This document shows, in pieces, positions 11,241 to 24,060 of a stretch of 64,000 nt of DNA. Numbering within the stretch: the stretch's first letter is position 1; each line of letters begins with the position of its first letter. The stretch is from positions 3,751,001 through 3,815,000 of the forward strand of contig BSQZ01000053.1 in the NCBI GenBank assembly GCA_033239005.1, given 5' to 3'. A program made the position numbers and the translations under genes. A model generated the notes under the pieces. That model was given only the letters and a program-made list of their open reading frames with translations. It did no database searches and was not told where the DNA came from. Source of the stretch: Lamellibrachia satsuma. Lineage: Eukaryota; Annelida; Polychaeta; Sabellida; Siboglinidae.

Positions 11241-12029
11241 GTATGGATCAAAACGGAGTCGAATGTTTCCTTGTGGTTTATTGAGTATAGTATGACCAAT
11301 GATGATTCGATGAGAAGGGTCAACAGAATCACAACGGTGTTTGGCTTTGACAAACAAATTAATTCTACCAAGTCACCGAAAAACACAATGTTGTTCATTC
11401 CCGCAGTGAATATAACAGACTTAGAGAAACACGAAAACATTGTACCTTGCATCGATGGTGTCGGACTTTTTAAAATCAAACCGTATAACAAGCACACACA
11501 AGGAGGTGACAGCCGGAACGTCGACAAGCCTAAGAAGAATGGCGAGGACTTCAATATGGATTAGAATGTTGCTTGCAATCAGGGTGTCGGGCGAGGGTGT
11601 CTGCCTCCTCGAGTCGACATTGGAGGTAACTGAGTACTGTTTGCAGCAGCTCACCCTCGTTGGTCTTCGTCGCATTTACCACCATGTTATAGTTATACTG
11701 TTATTCTTCCTATGATTGTAGTGTGGCTTCTTCCATTTCTCAATGAGGAAACCAGTAAACTCGTCCCTGAATGCTCAACGTCTCACGAGTTCCGTCCCGC
11801 TCTACCGCTGGGCTTGCTCATGTCCAATGATGCTAAATGTGTGATGATACCCTGAACGACGCAACTTTCGGTCTGAATCTGATCAATTGTGAGAGGTACT
11901 TGTCGAGTACCAAGTGGGTTTGTTCACCACGACTGGAACACCCTTTCAGCAAACGATCCCTCGCCATGACTGCACATGGTGACTTACTGTGCTGCAGCAC
12001 CGTTTCATGTAGGAAGATGCCGCAATCAA
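11241..12029. other. No gene recognised
   Basis: Overlapping 80-110 codon open frames occur on both strands, for example 11235-11564 and its minus-strand counterpart. None has a recognisable domain or a plausible gene context. Parts are probably diverged units of the neighbouring repeat family. Confidence 0.35.
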
Positions 12030-12290
12030 TCACTGTTTTTATCCTTTGCGTCATTCCTTTAAATGGATGCCCCTTTCTTAAACATTTCGAGGTTGCTGGC
12101 AGGGGAAGCCCCCACCTAAAATTGCTGGCATTGGTCACTCAGTGAACCCCACGACAACATTTGATATTATCTTTAGCTTCGGCTTCATTCCCATTAATAA
12201 ATTTACTTTTCTGCCCAATTGATGGGTGATTTCTGGGGTAGCCCCCCAACCCAGCCTAGCTTTAGGCAACTTTATTATGTGATACTACAC
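12030..12290 (+). repeat. Dispersed repeat family, plus orientation, upstream of an orphan first exon
   Basis: The units share gttgctggcaggggaagc and ggcattggtcac blocks with 39345-39790. The sequence that follows (12290-12450, with tagtagcaaaatag and tagtagcaacgta) also matches 39850-40010. The 12.0-12.65 kb and 39.3-40.4 kb intervals are therefore duplicates of one segment leading into a Kelch first exon. Confidence 0.7.
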
Positions 12291-12479
12291 ATTATCAAAT
12301 GGTACGGAAAGCTTTTATTTCAGCTGACTTGTTTAGTAGCAAAATAGCAGATGTGCTTAGTAGCAACGTAGGACATTGCATGTATGCATTTAATATTTTA
12401 TATACGTATTAAATGTTTACCAACAATTAGCATACGTAAACCCCCGAAAGGTGCACAAATGAAAAATTAACTAAATATC

Positions 12480-12634
12480 CCCTGGTGTGCGCCACTGTCC
12501 AAACTAGCACATAACTGTCAGTCGTACGTTAGGCGTCACCACATATCTCACGTCACATTTCAGTGAACTTGCCGTTGTCAAACAGAGAGTTTTACTCGAG
12601 TTGACGCTTCGAAGTTGTCGAACTATGGCCATGG
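12480..12634 (+). promoter_or_regulatory. Orphan Kelch promoter block and first exon (ATGG before donor)
   Basis: The block aligns with those upstream of the two intact Kelch genes; the landmark ttaggcgtcaccacat corresponds to ctaggcgtcactacat. It ends in ATG (12631-12633) plus one G, followed at once by GTAAGT. Unlike the intact genes, no BTB-Kelch body follows before the next first-exon block at 17.6 kb. Instead there are intron-like remnants and a CR1 insertion. Its main exon was probably lost, or its donor could splice to the copy 1 body at 18551 if transcribed that far. Confidence 0.6.
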
Positions 12635-13835
12635 GTAAGTTTTATTCTCATATTCTCAAAATTAGATGCTATATCATCCGCGATGATGTTAAGAATGTAT
12701 TGACGAGGTTGTTTTGTCGTCATACACAACACCATATGGTACGACTGAAACTAATATGGCACTTATTTAGAACATTATTTTTCTATCTAGCTTCTTGGAC
12801 TAGTCAAAGTGGCATAGGCTAGTGACCGTATGTCTGTTAAATCGCCGCTCCACGCTCAAGTTCAATGTGTTGTAGTTAAGTCAGATTAAGTGTGTCATGG
12901 TCACACAGGTACGCTAAACCCATTAGCGTCTGTCGTATGTCTACAGCCGACATTATTTATTCGTGTGGCCTATTTATTTCTTAAAATAGATATACACCTA
13001 GATCCATCTAGCGATCACGAATAACACTAAATTCACTACAGGTCCCAACGAGAATAAAGAGTATTTTATATACTTATTTTGATGGTTCTCTTATTCGCAA
13101 TGATATAACGTTTCAATTGACTTTCAATTTTCCTGCATTAAACATGTTTTCGGAGCATAATGTTTTAACAGAAATGCGTACAGTAGGTCTTTATGGCAAT
13201 TATTTGTAACTCTTGAAATGATAGCAAACAAAATTAAGAAGATGAAAGATAATAAATCACCGAGAGTTGATGGGATACCACAAAAATTGCTTAAGGAAAT
13301 TATTGAGCAAATTAGTACACCACTTGCAAAATGGTTTAACTTGTCACTAGAAGAAGGAATAGTTCCTTCAGTATGGAAAAAGCAAACATTACGCCACTAT
13401 TTAAGATGGGATCGAGGAACAAACCAGAACATTACAGACCAGTGAGTCTAACATCAGTTGTATGTAAATTACTCTAAACATCAATTAGAGACCACATGGT
13501 GGAATTCCTTGTAAAACATAATTTAATAAATACATCTCAACATAGGTCTTAAAGCAAAGTCATGTCTAACCAATCTCTTATGTTTTTTTGAAGAAATTTC
13601 AAAGTGGGTAGATGACGGGTCACCAGTGGATGTTGTCTAATTAGATTTTCAGAAAGCTTTTGATAAAGTGTCAAACCAAAGATTGTTACTTAAGCTAAGC
13701 CCATGAAATAGGTAATGGTGTAATCAACTGGATAGAAAAGTGGCTTACACACAGAAGACAGAGAGTAATAGTAGATTGTGAGATTTCAAACTGGAAATCG
13801 TTTTTAAGTGTGGTATTAGGGCCTATGCTGTTTTT

Positions 13836-13962
<127 letters not shown>

Positions 13963-14181
13963 GATTTAGAAGATGACACATCTAGCAAAGTAGTCAAATT
14001 TGCAGATGACACAAAAGTATTCAAAAAGGTTACAAATGATACAGATAAACAAAGTTTACAGGATGATCTACATAAATTAGTTAAATGGTCAGAAAATTGC
14101 AAATGTTATTCAATTATGGGAAGTGTAAACATTAAACACATAGGACATGGAAACATGGACGAAGAGTATAAAATGGGGGAT

Positions 14182-16096
14182 GCTGTACTAGGTAGAACCA
14201 CACAAGAAAAGGATGTAGGAGTAACAATTAGTGCTGTACTAGGTAGAACCACACAAGAAAAGGATGTAGGAGTAACAATTAGTGCTGTACTAAGTAGAAC
14301 CACACAAGAAAAGGATGTAGAAGTAACAATTAGTGCTGTACTAGGTAGAACCACACAAGAAAAGGATGTAGAAGTAACAATTAGTGCTGTACTAAGTAGA
14401 ACCACACAAGAAAAGGATGTAGGAGTAACATTTAGTGCTGTACTAGGTAGAACCACACAAGAAAAGGATGTAGGAGTAACATTTAGTGCTGTACTAGGTA
14501 GAACCACACAAGAAAAGGATGTAGGAGTAACATTTAGTGCTGTACTAGGTAGAACCACACAAGAAAAGGATGTAGGAGTAACAATTAGTGCTGTACTAGG
14601 TAGAACCACACAAGAAAAGGATGTAGGAGTAACAATTAGTGCTGTACTAGGTAGAACCACACAAGAAAAGGATGTAGGAGTAACAATTAGTGCTGTACTA
14701 GGTAGAACCACACAAGAAAAGGATGTAGAAGTAACATTTAGTGCTGTACTAGGTAGAACCACACAAGAAAAGGATGTAGGAGTAACAATTAGTGCTATAC
14801 TAGGTAGAACCACACAAGAAAAGGATGTAGAAGTAACAATTAGTGCTGTACTAGGTAGAACCACACAAGAAAAGGATGTAGAAGTAACAATTAGTGCTGT
14901 ACTAAGTAGAACCACACAAGAAAAGGATGTAGAAGTAACATTTAGTGCTGTACTAGGTAGAACCACACAAGAAAAGGATGTAGAAGTAACAATTAGTGCT
15001 GTACTAGGTAGAACCACACAAGAAAAGGATGTAGGAGTAACAATTAGTGCTGTACTAGGTAGAACCACACAAGAAAAGGATGTAGGAGTAACAATTAGTG
15101 CTGTACTAGGTAGAACCACACAAGAAAAGGATGTAGAAGTAACATTTAGTGCTGTACTAGGTAGAACCACACAAGAAAAGGATGTAGGAGTAACAATTAG
15201 TGCTGTACTAGGTAGAACCACACAAGAAAAGGATGTAGAAGTAACATTTAGTGCTGTACTAGGTAGAACCACACAAGAAAAGGATGTAGAAGTAACAATT
15301 AGTGTTGTACTAAGTAGAACCACACAAGAAAAGGATGTAGAAGTAACATTTAGTGCTGTACTAGGTAGAACCACACAAGAAAAGGATGTAGAAGTAACAA
15401 TTAGTGCTGTACTAAGTAGAACCACACAAGAAAAGGATGTAGGAGTAACAATTAGTGCTGTACTAGGTAGAACCACACAAGAAAAGGATGTAGAAGTAAC
15501 ATTTAGTGCTGTACTAGGTAGAACCACACAAGAAAAGGATGTAGGAGTAACAATTAGTGCTGTACTAGGTAGAAGTAACAATTAGTGCTGTACTAAGTAG
15601 AACCACACAAGAAAAGGATGTAGGAGTAACAATTAGTGCTGTACTAGGTAGAACCACACAAGAAAAGGATGTAGAAGTAACATTTAGTGCTGTACTAGGT
15701 AGAACCACACAAGAAAGGGATGTAGAAGTAACAATTAGTGCTGTACTAGGTAGAACCACACAAGAAAAGGATGTAGAAGTAACAATTAGTGCTGTACTAG
15801 GTAGAACCACACAAGAAAAGGATGTAGAAGTAACATTTAGTGCTGAACTAGGTAGAACCACACAAGAAAAGGATGTAGAAGTAACAATTAGTGCTGTACT
15901 AAGTAGAACCACACAAGAAAAGGATGTAGGAGTAACAATTAATGCTGTACTAAGTAGAACCACACAAGAAAAGGATGTAGAAGTAACATTTAGTGCTGTA
16001 CTAGGTAGAACCACACAAGAAAAGGATGTAGGAGTAACATTTAGTGCTGTACTAGGTAGAACCACACAAGAAAAGGATGTAGAAGTAACATTTAGT
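14182..16096. repeat. 51-bp minisatellite, 37 full units plus one 28-bp unit, inside RT
   Basis: The 51-bp unit encodes AVLGRTTQEKDVGVTIS and corresponds to one segment present once in the related copies at 4918-5679 and 44665-45708. The array is 1915 bases, which equals 37 units of 51 plus one unit shortened to 28 bases at about 15568. Fifty-one is a multiple of three, so the frame stays open (591 codons from 13810) until the shortened unit shifts it. Units differ mainly by G/A (GVT/EVT), A/T (TIS/TFS) and G/A (LGR/LSR) substitutions. The long minus-strand open frames here are shadows. Confidence 0.97.
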
Positions 16097-16772
16097 GCTG
16101 ACATGAAAGTTTCAGAGCAATGTGGGATTGTTGCTTCAAAAGGAAATCAAATTTTAGGGCTAATTAGGAGAAGTATGATGTATAAGGAGAAACAGCTAAT
16201 TGTACCCCTGTACAAAGCAATAGTTAGACCACATTTGGAATATTGTATACAAGCATGGAGGCCATATCGTAAGAAGGGCATAGACAAGCTAGAAAGAATA
16301 CAACGAAGAGCAACTAAAATTGATTCAAAAATTGAGAGACCTTAGTTACGAAAGTCGCTTATTACAATGTGGTTTGACAAAACTAGAGACCAGGAGACTA
16401 AGAGGAGACCGAATAGAAGTGTTTAAAATAGTAAACGGTTATGAGGATGTTGATAGGAATATGTTCTTCAAACTCAAAGAAGGCAGTATAACCAGAGGAC
16501 ACAAAGCAACATTAGTTAAGGAGCAGTGTAGGTTGGACATGAAAAAGTACTCTTTCTCACAGAGGGTGATAAATGAATGGAACAAACTGCCAAATGATTG
16601 TGTTAATGTTAGTAGTGTGAATATGTTTAAAAATAGAATTGACAGATATTTGATAAGGGCGGGCTACACATAGATGATAACATTGTTGGACTATCGATAA
16701 GCCAATGGCTTCCTTGTCCACTTGCCATCTGGATCTTGTTTGGGATGGCAATCTTGTTAAATCTTGTTAAAT

Positions 16773-17202
16773 AGTTGATAGCAGTATGTAGAAATATAAA
16801 ATGTTAATATTCAAATAATTACACCATTTACACAAGATACAATGGCATATGAGGTGCGTGATCAAAATGTATGCGCCAATCCAAGTATGGTAGGGCATTA
16901 TATACATTCAAAATAGGGGTACTCTAGTCAGAACGACGTGCTGTCTAATTCGGCCTTCATTGCTACCTCAATAGGTCCTTGTTATATTTAGTCCATTTTG
17001 TCAGGGCTTTTAAGAAACCTTTACTGATGACTTGGTCCTGAAAAGGCACACTTTCAATGGAAAAAGAGGTCAATATTTAAAATAAACGTTGCACACGCAC
17101 GCACACAGACTATATTTTGTAATGATGTACTTTTACAATTAAAAAATAACCATACCTTGAAAAGTAAGACCAATGGTGTGTGTGTGTGTGTGCGTGCGTG
17201 CG

Positions 17203-17250
<48 letters not shown>

Positions 17251-17629
17251 TGTAAACGGCGGATTATCTGTGGCCCTAGTTCCTGCACAACCATGATCCT
17301 TGCATCGGACAATACAGCTATTGGATCAGGTCATACACGTTTGACATGCCAACATGGCACCAAAGTTGGCATTAGGTTGGCTAACCGATGGTCGGTATAG
17401 CAACTTTAGGTAAATGTTGTATAATAATCGTACTTTCCTATAACCGAGGTGACAAATAAAATTACACAAAAAGACAGGGTTCCACCACTTTCTGATCTGG
17501 CAGATCTTGCAATGCGGATTTCATCTCTCGACCGAAAGGGGCGAGGAAGGCGGGGGTCCCCACGCGGGAATAGTGTTTCAATGTTAGGGTATATTTAGGA
17601 AATTAATGGATTAAAGAGTTGTAATCAAC
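16773..17629. other. Intergenic, with a GT/GCGT microsatellite at 17174-17252
   Basis: No gene is seen. A (GT)n/(GCGT)n tract at 17174-17252 gives an open frame rich in C, V, R and A that is not a gene. Confidence 0.6.
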
Positions 17630-17756
17630 AGGAGGCGCTGCTTCACTGATAAACGTGTCATACGCTAGGCGTCACTACATGTCTCATGCCATACACGTGT
17701 TGTCGTTGTCAAGTGTCATTAAGTAGTCTTAACAACTGTAAGTTCCATTGCAACGG
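17630..17756 (+). promoter_or_regulatory. Kelch copy 1 promoter block and first exon, initiator reads ACG
   Basis: This closely matches the block before copy 2 at 40230-40364: gaggcgctgcttcactgata, tacgctaggcgtcactac, tgtcgttgtcaag and gttccattg occur in the same order. In copy 2 the block ends ATGG before GTAAGT. Here the same position reads ACG at 17753-17755, then G, then GTAAGT at 17757. The splice donor is intact but the conserved upstream start codon is not. No TATA box is evident. What is promoter and what is 5' UTR cannot be separated by eye. Confidence 0.75.
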
Positions 17757-18550
17757 GTAAGTCTTATTCTTCAAATTAGTTGGTTTCTTATGTGATATAC
17801 AATTTTATAGAGTTTAGTGATCAGGTTGCTTCTTTTTGTGGTAGTCAACAAAGCAATATACACCATCTCGATTAATTATCTTGTTAGTTGAGGATTACAT
17901 AGGCTTGGAGTTGTATTAATTCAAAGTTTAATTAGGGATAAAATTAAGTAATCCGTAAAATGGGTGTATTGGTGCATGTGATTAGCACTCAAGTCTGCCA
18001 TTCACAGTCGGCGGTGCCGTATTCTCCGTTGACGGCCAACGCCTGGTTAACCACAAACATAGATACACATAAAGATACATGTAGGTCCGCCTAGTGATAA
18101 ATATATACACTAAATATATACCACAGTGAATAAAGGGCATTTCTGATACGATATACCTCCTTCTACAGGTTTCTGCGTTGCAGTGTTACGATTTGTTTAG
18201 TTAATTAGTTTCAAAACGTTTTCGGTCTTTGTTTTTGAACAACAACGCATATGTGGTAACAGTATGTAGCTAATTTACCAAATTTAATTAACTGACAAAT
18301 CAAAACAACTTGTAGCTGTAATTTGCAAGAAGTGAAAACGATGTTACACGATAGACAATGTCGATGACATTTTGTGACTTATGATGCGTTAACAAAACTA
18401 GCAAACATACCCATAGTGCAGACGGGATCACTTGTTACAATTTCTTCCTGGGGTCGTAGACACATACATACGCCTGCACGTCCGCAAACACGCACGCACG
18501 AACGTCCTGTTATTCCTTCGCTGTATTTGTTCTATATGCCTATGTTGTAG

Positions 18551-20259
18551 CATCAACTACCACGACAACCGAGACGTTTGTTGACAAGGTATACCAGAAT
18601 GCTTTTATGAAGGGAATGCATAAACTGCGCCAGAACGAAGAGTACACTGATGTGAACTTACAGTCGGGTGATATACAAATCTGGTGCCATCGAAACGTTC
18701 TGGCGGTCGCAACTGATTACTTCAAAGCAATGTTCAGGTGTAGTCTTGGAGAAAGCACACCAGTCTCAGTCCAGCTGACAATAGAACCGGATATACTGAC
18801 CAGTATCGTTGACTATATGTACACCGGTGAAATTGAGCTGACTGTCGACAACGTGGAGAGCTTGGTCAAGGCAGGCGACGTCCTACAGCTGGACACTCTC
18901 AAGGTAGCCTGCGAGAAATTGATGTTGAAGCAAGTTGAGCCCGCCAACTCTGTCGGATTCTTTAAATTTGCCACGTTGTATCGACTGAACAACCTGCAAC
19001 ACAAAGCCAGGGAAGTGATGAAATCCGAGTTTCAGACAGTCGTACTTAACGAAGAATTCAAAGAGTTATCCTGCAAAGAATTTATCGAATTCATCAAAGA
19101 TGATGACGTCAATGTTGAAGACGAGGACGTTGTCTTCGATGCTGTGCTAGATTGGGTTCGACATGACCTTGACAACAGAAAATCGTCCTTTCAGACGATT
19201 ATTGAACACGTCCGCCTGCCATATTGTACGAGCAACTACCTGCAGCATATGAAGGACAGATACGACCTGTTCACCCCCAAGTGTTATGAATATCTAATCG
19301 AAGCAATGTCGTTCCAGGCAGACACTGTGCACCAACGTGAAATGACCAGTAGCCGCACAGTGCCACGCACCAACTTCCGAATGAAGTCTTGTCTCTTGGT
19401 CGTTGCTGGGCTGATTTCTGAGCAGGGCAAATATGACATTGAACAAAACAGCTGCCAGTACTACAAGGAAGACTCAAATAGTTGGGAGACTCTGACGCAA
19501 GTGCCACAGTTTAGCGGCAGGCTCTACAGTATTTGTCGCGTGGACCGAGGCCTACTGCTGACTGGCGGCTACACGGATCGTGCGGTGAACACATGCTGGC
19601 TGTGTGACTTGGTGACAAAGACGTGGGAGACGACGCCACCACTTACCACTGCACGCTATTACCACCGCAGTGTCTCATTTGGTGACTGCGTATATGTGGT
19701 CGGAGGGAAGGGTTTGGGCAACACAGTGCTCGCATCTGTTGAGTGTCTGAATGTTAAGAGGAAGCAGTGGTTGTCCCTGCCCGATATGCCACAGGCTGTG
19801 TTTGCCCCCGAGGTTGTCACGTTCAGCAACAAGATCTTTGTTTTTGGTGGCCGAGATGAACCGAACAAGATGTTGTGTTGCACACAGGTGTTTTGTACAA
19901 CACATGGCAAGTGGAGCACTCTGAATAACATGCCAGAAATATGCAGCATCGGTGCTGCTGTCACACTGAACGACTGCATTTATGTGGTGGGAGGTTTCAA
20001 TCGCACATGTCTGAAATATGACCCGACCTCGGACGGTTGGACAAAGCTGAATCAGCCACACCAGAGCCACGGCAATGCCCCAGCAGTCGTGTGGCGCGGA
20101 TCCATTCTGGTGGCAGGGGGCGATGGTTCTGAGAAGGAATCACCTGGCATTGAACGATATGATCCCCTGACAGACACCTGGTCTTGCTGTAGCATAGCTC
20201 CACTTAAGGAGAAGCTGTCATTCCACTGCCTGTTCGATGTTGACCTCTATGGTGTGTGA
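18551..20259 (+). CDS. BTB-BACK-Kelch protein, copy 1 (main exon)
   Basis: This is a Kelch-like family protein, a likely substrate adaptor of CUL3-RING ubiquitin ligases; that role is known for the family and not shown here. The exon starts after the acceptor tatgttgtag and ends at TGA 20257-20259. With the first exon at 17753-17756 it would encode 570 residues: BTB about 31-130 (YTDVNLQSG, HRNVLAV, YMYTG), BACK about 132-235 (CKEFIEFI, VFDAVLDWVRHD) and six Kelch blades about 280-570 with GG pairs (LLTGGY, YVVGGK, FVFGGRD, YVVGGF, VAGGD). Copy 2 has the same length and is closely similar. Since the upstream initiator is ACG, translation may instead start at ATG 18607 (550 residues, BTB still complete) or at ACG itself. 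An ATTAAA at 20350 is a possible polyadenylation signal. Confidence 0.95.
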
Positions 20260-21718
20260 CAGTTTACACTTCTGGGTCTATGTGTGAACGGCAACTGCTA
20301 TTATACACATCACGAAGAGATTACCGTATCCAAGAAAGTCCTGTAGTTGATTAAATGAATTAGTATTTACACATGTTGTATAACAAAATTACAAATCCTA
20401 CCATTTGCGTTTGAGAAAATCAACACTGGAGATGTTCCTCGTCAGATGCTATCAAAAACAAGAATATTTGTTCTACATACGCTGTGGATCCTTCCGTTAC
20501 TGACACGTCCACGTGCTGCCTGTCAGCCATCAGATATGTAGGCCTCTGACAAACATTACTGTTGTAGTCCTCGAATTCCCAGTTCAAAGGAAAACAATTC
20601 ATACAAATGGAATGACATCCTCTGGTATATTGCCAACAGTAGTATTCACAAGCACACCCGCAACTATTTTAATTCTGTTTCAAATTTGCTATTTGTCAAA
20701 ACTGCAACTTTTGCAAAATACTAATGCGCCTATCTGTGTTTATGGTGTATAACTAACAAAATCCATATGTAACCGACAAATATTCGACATTACAAATGTA
20801 CGGATCTTACTGGCGGCACATAAGAGGGGTCAGAAATTGGTGTCTGGCCCCGCACTTCGCTACTTTGTAGATACGACACGAATTATGAGGGGGCTATGAA
20901 ATGATGGTCTGACTCCAGAGTCCGCTATGTGGTAGACGTTAAAGAAGTGGTTAAAACCATTGTATGCTGTGCACCCAATTACAAGACTGTTTTGATAGAG
21001 TACCTGACACTTTCACTTGTCTGTGTTTAACCAACCACCGCGAGGTGGCGCCACAATCATAACGCCTCGCATCAGTATTTGGGAACAAAAGTAGTGCATC
21101 TTTAAACTCATTAGACAGATTCAGCAACACGTGTTTCGCTCCCAGTGTATCTCAATACTTAACGTATGCTTATACGTTCACTTTATGTCACACGCAGCAG
21201 TAATGTAGCTTCAGCTACAAACTTGAAGCAGCGAACTTGTCCATTAAGCGCTAGTGTGAGGGGGTGGCAGGAAGTGAGAGGTTGGTCCAAAAAATGGTGG
21301 AAGGTGGGAGGTTGGCCTCAAAAATATGATGGAGGTGGAACTGCATGTTTACATCTTCTCGATAGACTGTTATCTTTGGAGTGAGTTACTGGATTATTGA
21401 ATTATGTGTGCATCCATCGTGTTTTATATGTCCAATATTATTTCTATGGTAAAATATAATAGTGTAACTGTAATGTAATAATTAATCGCCACGGATAAAC
21501 TTCATCAACTGATTTCAAAGATAATTGTGCAAATAGCTTTGAAACCATTTGATGAAGTTTAGCGTAAGTTAGTCCCGGATTCTGGCAGGGAAGTCAGCAA
21601 GCGATAATGGGGTTGTTTACAGTATGAAAAATGAGAGAGCATAGTGAATTGTCAGAAAGAGTGGAATATTGGTTAGAATAAGAATATTACACATGTACTA
21701 TATAAATATATTAGTGTA
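20260..21718. other. Kelch copy 1 3' flank, no gene
   Basis: The flank is shared in pieces with those of the other copies: 20435-20510 with 43610-43690; 20655-20760 with 46075-46170; 20968-21060 with 408-520. No coding domain is seen in the small open frames at 20513-20752 and 21166-21384. Confidence 0.6.
20822..20945. repeat. Two diverged 64-bp units, related to the array at 10441
   Basis: Two consecutive segments share the pattern gaaattg..gtctg, about 20 bases, then tagatacgaca and gaattatg with the 64-bp unit at 10441-10890. They are much more diverged from each other than the units of that array. Confidence 0.6.
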
Positions 21719-23125
21719 GGCGTGCTTTCTGGCTGATAAATAACAAATGCGACGCGGCGGGAAATTGCAGCCGGCAGGAAACAATAAACGAGCGGCGAGA
21801 AAACAACGCTTTTTGACTCATCGATTCTGTTGTGCTATTGAATTGAATTGAATAAATGTTCACTATATTTTATAGTATGTGTTTATTGTTATAATGGACA
21901 TTCATATACACATACACAACTAATTTTAGTGACGGTCATTCATCCATATGTAAACCGTATGGATGTTGTTCCATTGGGTATAAATTCACAAGATTATAAC
22001 GAAAAAGTAAATTATTTGACTGCCAATAATGATAGGTATAATTCCTGGACTTCACCTCGACCGTCTTGAACAGAATATATCAGTTATATTTCACAGTGAT
22101 AACCTGCATCAGATAAATCAACGAGCTTCGGTAGACTTTAATATATGTCTTTTTATATATTAATGTATAAACATATATCAGTTTTCATTAGAAATCCATC
22201 AATTACTTTTGCGACTCAAAAGTTTAACATGCTCAATACTATAGCATTCATGATATTGTTTTTATCAGAATACCATTTCCTGTTTCTCTATTTATTAATT
22301 AAACATTTCAAGTATGAAGGAATGCACGGGCCTTTGGTGGCGCCGACCAACATTAAGTAATTTGTTTGCTCAAACATGCCCGTGTCCGCCTGGACGACGT
22401 GGATTTGTTTATCTTACAGAATGGTATCTATTAAGTAGGCAAATACCGGAGTATTACCCGATTTAGGGGTGATTTCACTAATAACTATGGCGTGGTTTCT
22501 AAGTGGGCTAGACCAGGAGACGGTGATTGGTGAACTAGTGTCACATTTGATCTCCGAAACAAGGAGTATAAAAAGAGAGACATCTCGGCGACCAGATCAA
22601 GGTGAAAGTAATGTGGACACAGAAGGGAAGAATCGCCCAGCGTGGGTGCCCGGATGTCAGACGAAGGACACGTGTGAGTCAACATCGTGTAAGGTATAGC
22701 TTTGAGAGAGGAGGTAGAAGTGTCTACGCTCCCTTAAAGTTAACAAGTAACGTGTGAAACATGAGGAATTTACTGAAGACATAGCCGATATGCGCGGCGA
22801 ATATTGAAGTGCGAGGCAACGCAAAAACGCCACTACTGAGACGACATCCCTGTTGTCGAGAAAGACTGTCGCGACAACGGCAACAGTACGTCAGAACGAC
22901 AGAACGACGACAGAGAGCAGAATCGTCTCTGCTCTATGTTCGCCGCACGACGGCCGTAGTGGTACGACATAACGACAGCAGACAATTGAATCGTCTCTGC
23001 ATGACGTTAGCGGCACAACGACCGTAGAAGGCCACGTCGAAGAAGAAGAAACGTGAGTGGCCGCAACCCGCCACCGGGCGGAATGAACGGTCGTGATAAC
23101 GAGGCGTATATGCCTCGGAAATAAT
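21719..23125 (+). mobile_element. Left arm of a 1.4-kb inverted repeat with an inward TATA box
   Basis: This segment matches 28195-29552 in inverted orientation over nearly its whole length. Shared blocks in order are ggcgtg at the outer edge, gctgataaat, cattgggtataaattcac, tgcccgtgtccgcctggacg, gacggtgattggtgaactag, aaggagtat, tgtggacacagaaggga, and at the inner edge a short palindrome ending gcctcgg. It contains TATAAAAA at 22567 and a conserved GTGAGT donor-like site at 23053. It could be a terminal inverted repeat, a solo LTR-like unit or a dispersed promoter-bearing element. No transposase is seen between the arms except for the L2 LINE. Confidence 0.75.
22567..22574 (+). promoter_or_regulatory. 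TATA box of the left arm
   Basis: TATAAAAA lies in a block conserved between three copies of the repeat. The right arm has TATTAAAAA at the equivalent place (minus strand, 28698-28706), and the copy near 9260 has a degenerate form. Transcription would run rightwards, towards the inner edge of the arm. Confidence 0.5.
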
Positions 23126-23940
23126 CAAACATTGTTCAAGCTGAACATTCAACATTGTTTGTAACACTAATTAAGACAACGAAAGTTATGGTTGCATTCT
23201 ATAACAACGGGTACAGCAATACAATAAAACTAATTATTTTATGTCATCGCACAAGCGTGCGTGATATGACTGTGAGCTTGTTGTCTGACATGTTTTAGCT
23301 TAGGCCGGCTACATCACTGACCTAATCGTAAAAATAGATTGGGCAATTGTCCGCAGTCATTTGTATCAATTAATGTATACGTAATTGTTATTAAGCAACC
23401 GTTCTTAGCGTTGTATACAGATACGGCGGCGACGAACTATAAGTTCGTCGTGTATGTATTACGTATAACGTATTTCGAATGACAGTGTCCGTTTAGTGAT
23501 CCGAATATTTTTCAGATTTATTTCATTCGTTATGTTTTGTTGTTTAGCGTTCAATAAAATTACTAGTTAAGGTAAATAACAAGACACGTATATGTCTGAT
23601 GATGTTTTTTCAAATAATACATGCAATAATTGTCACGGATTGGTGGATTTTCTGCTAACTAGATTGGTTCGGGTCCAGTTCGGATGCCCCATTTATATAA
23701 TTCAACGCTCCTAATTTACAAGAAAACAAGTAGATTCCTGGGTATATGTAATTATAATAAAAAATAACTCCGATTCGGTAATAATCGGCCAGGGAAGTAT
23801 TCACCCTGTGAAATAACTACTAATAGCGTGTAACCTGACCCATCGCTATCCAAAGTAAATTGTACATGACAATGTAAGACACAGCTGTGTTTGTCTACGT
23901 ACATCGACCTGTCTTTCTATCACACAACCATGTTCTAAAA
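23126..23940. other. No gene seen
   Basis: Unrecognised sequence between the arm and a hAT-like end. The only notable item is a short block at about 23155-23175 shared with about 6715-6740. Confidence 0.4.
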
Positions 23941-24060
23941 CAGCGGTCGGCAACCTGCGGCCCGCGGGCCATATGCGGCCCGGGCAGCTATTTCATGCGG
24001 CCCGCGTACTGATAGCGAGATTATGCATAGTGCGGCCCGCACTCGCAATATTGCCTAGAT
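23941..24060 (+). mobile_element. hAT-type transposon end (non-autonomous fragment)
   Basis: The sequence cagcggtcggcaacctgcgg followed by cccgcgggcc and repeated gcggcccg is typical of the terminal and subterminal region of hAT elements of the Charlie type, whose ends often read CAG.GGTCGGCAA. No matching inverted end was found to the right, so only one terminus is called and no transposase is present. Confidence 0.6.

Noticed and set aside
14106..16104. Minus-strand 491- and 179-residue Ser/Thr-rich frames, as possible mucin-like proteins
   Set aside because: They are the antisense of the 51-bp array within a CR1 reverse transcriptase.
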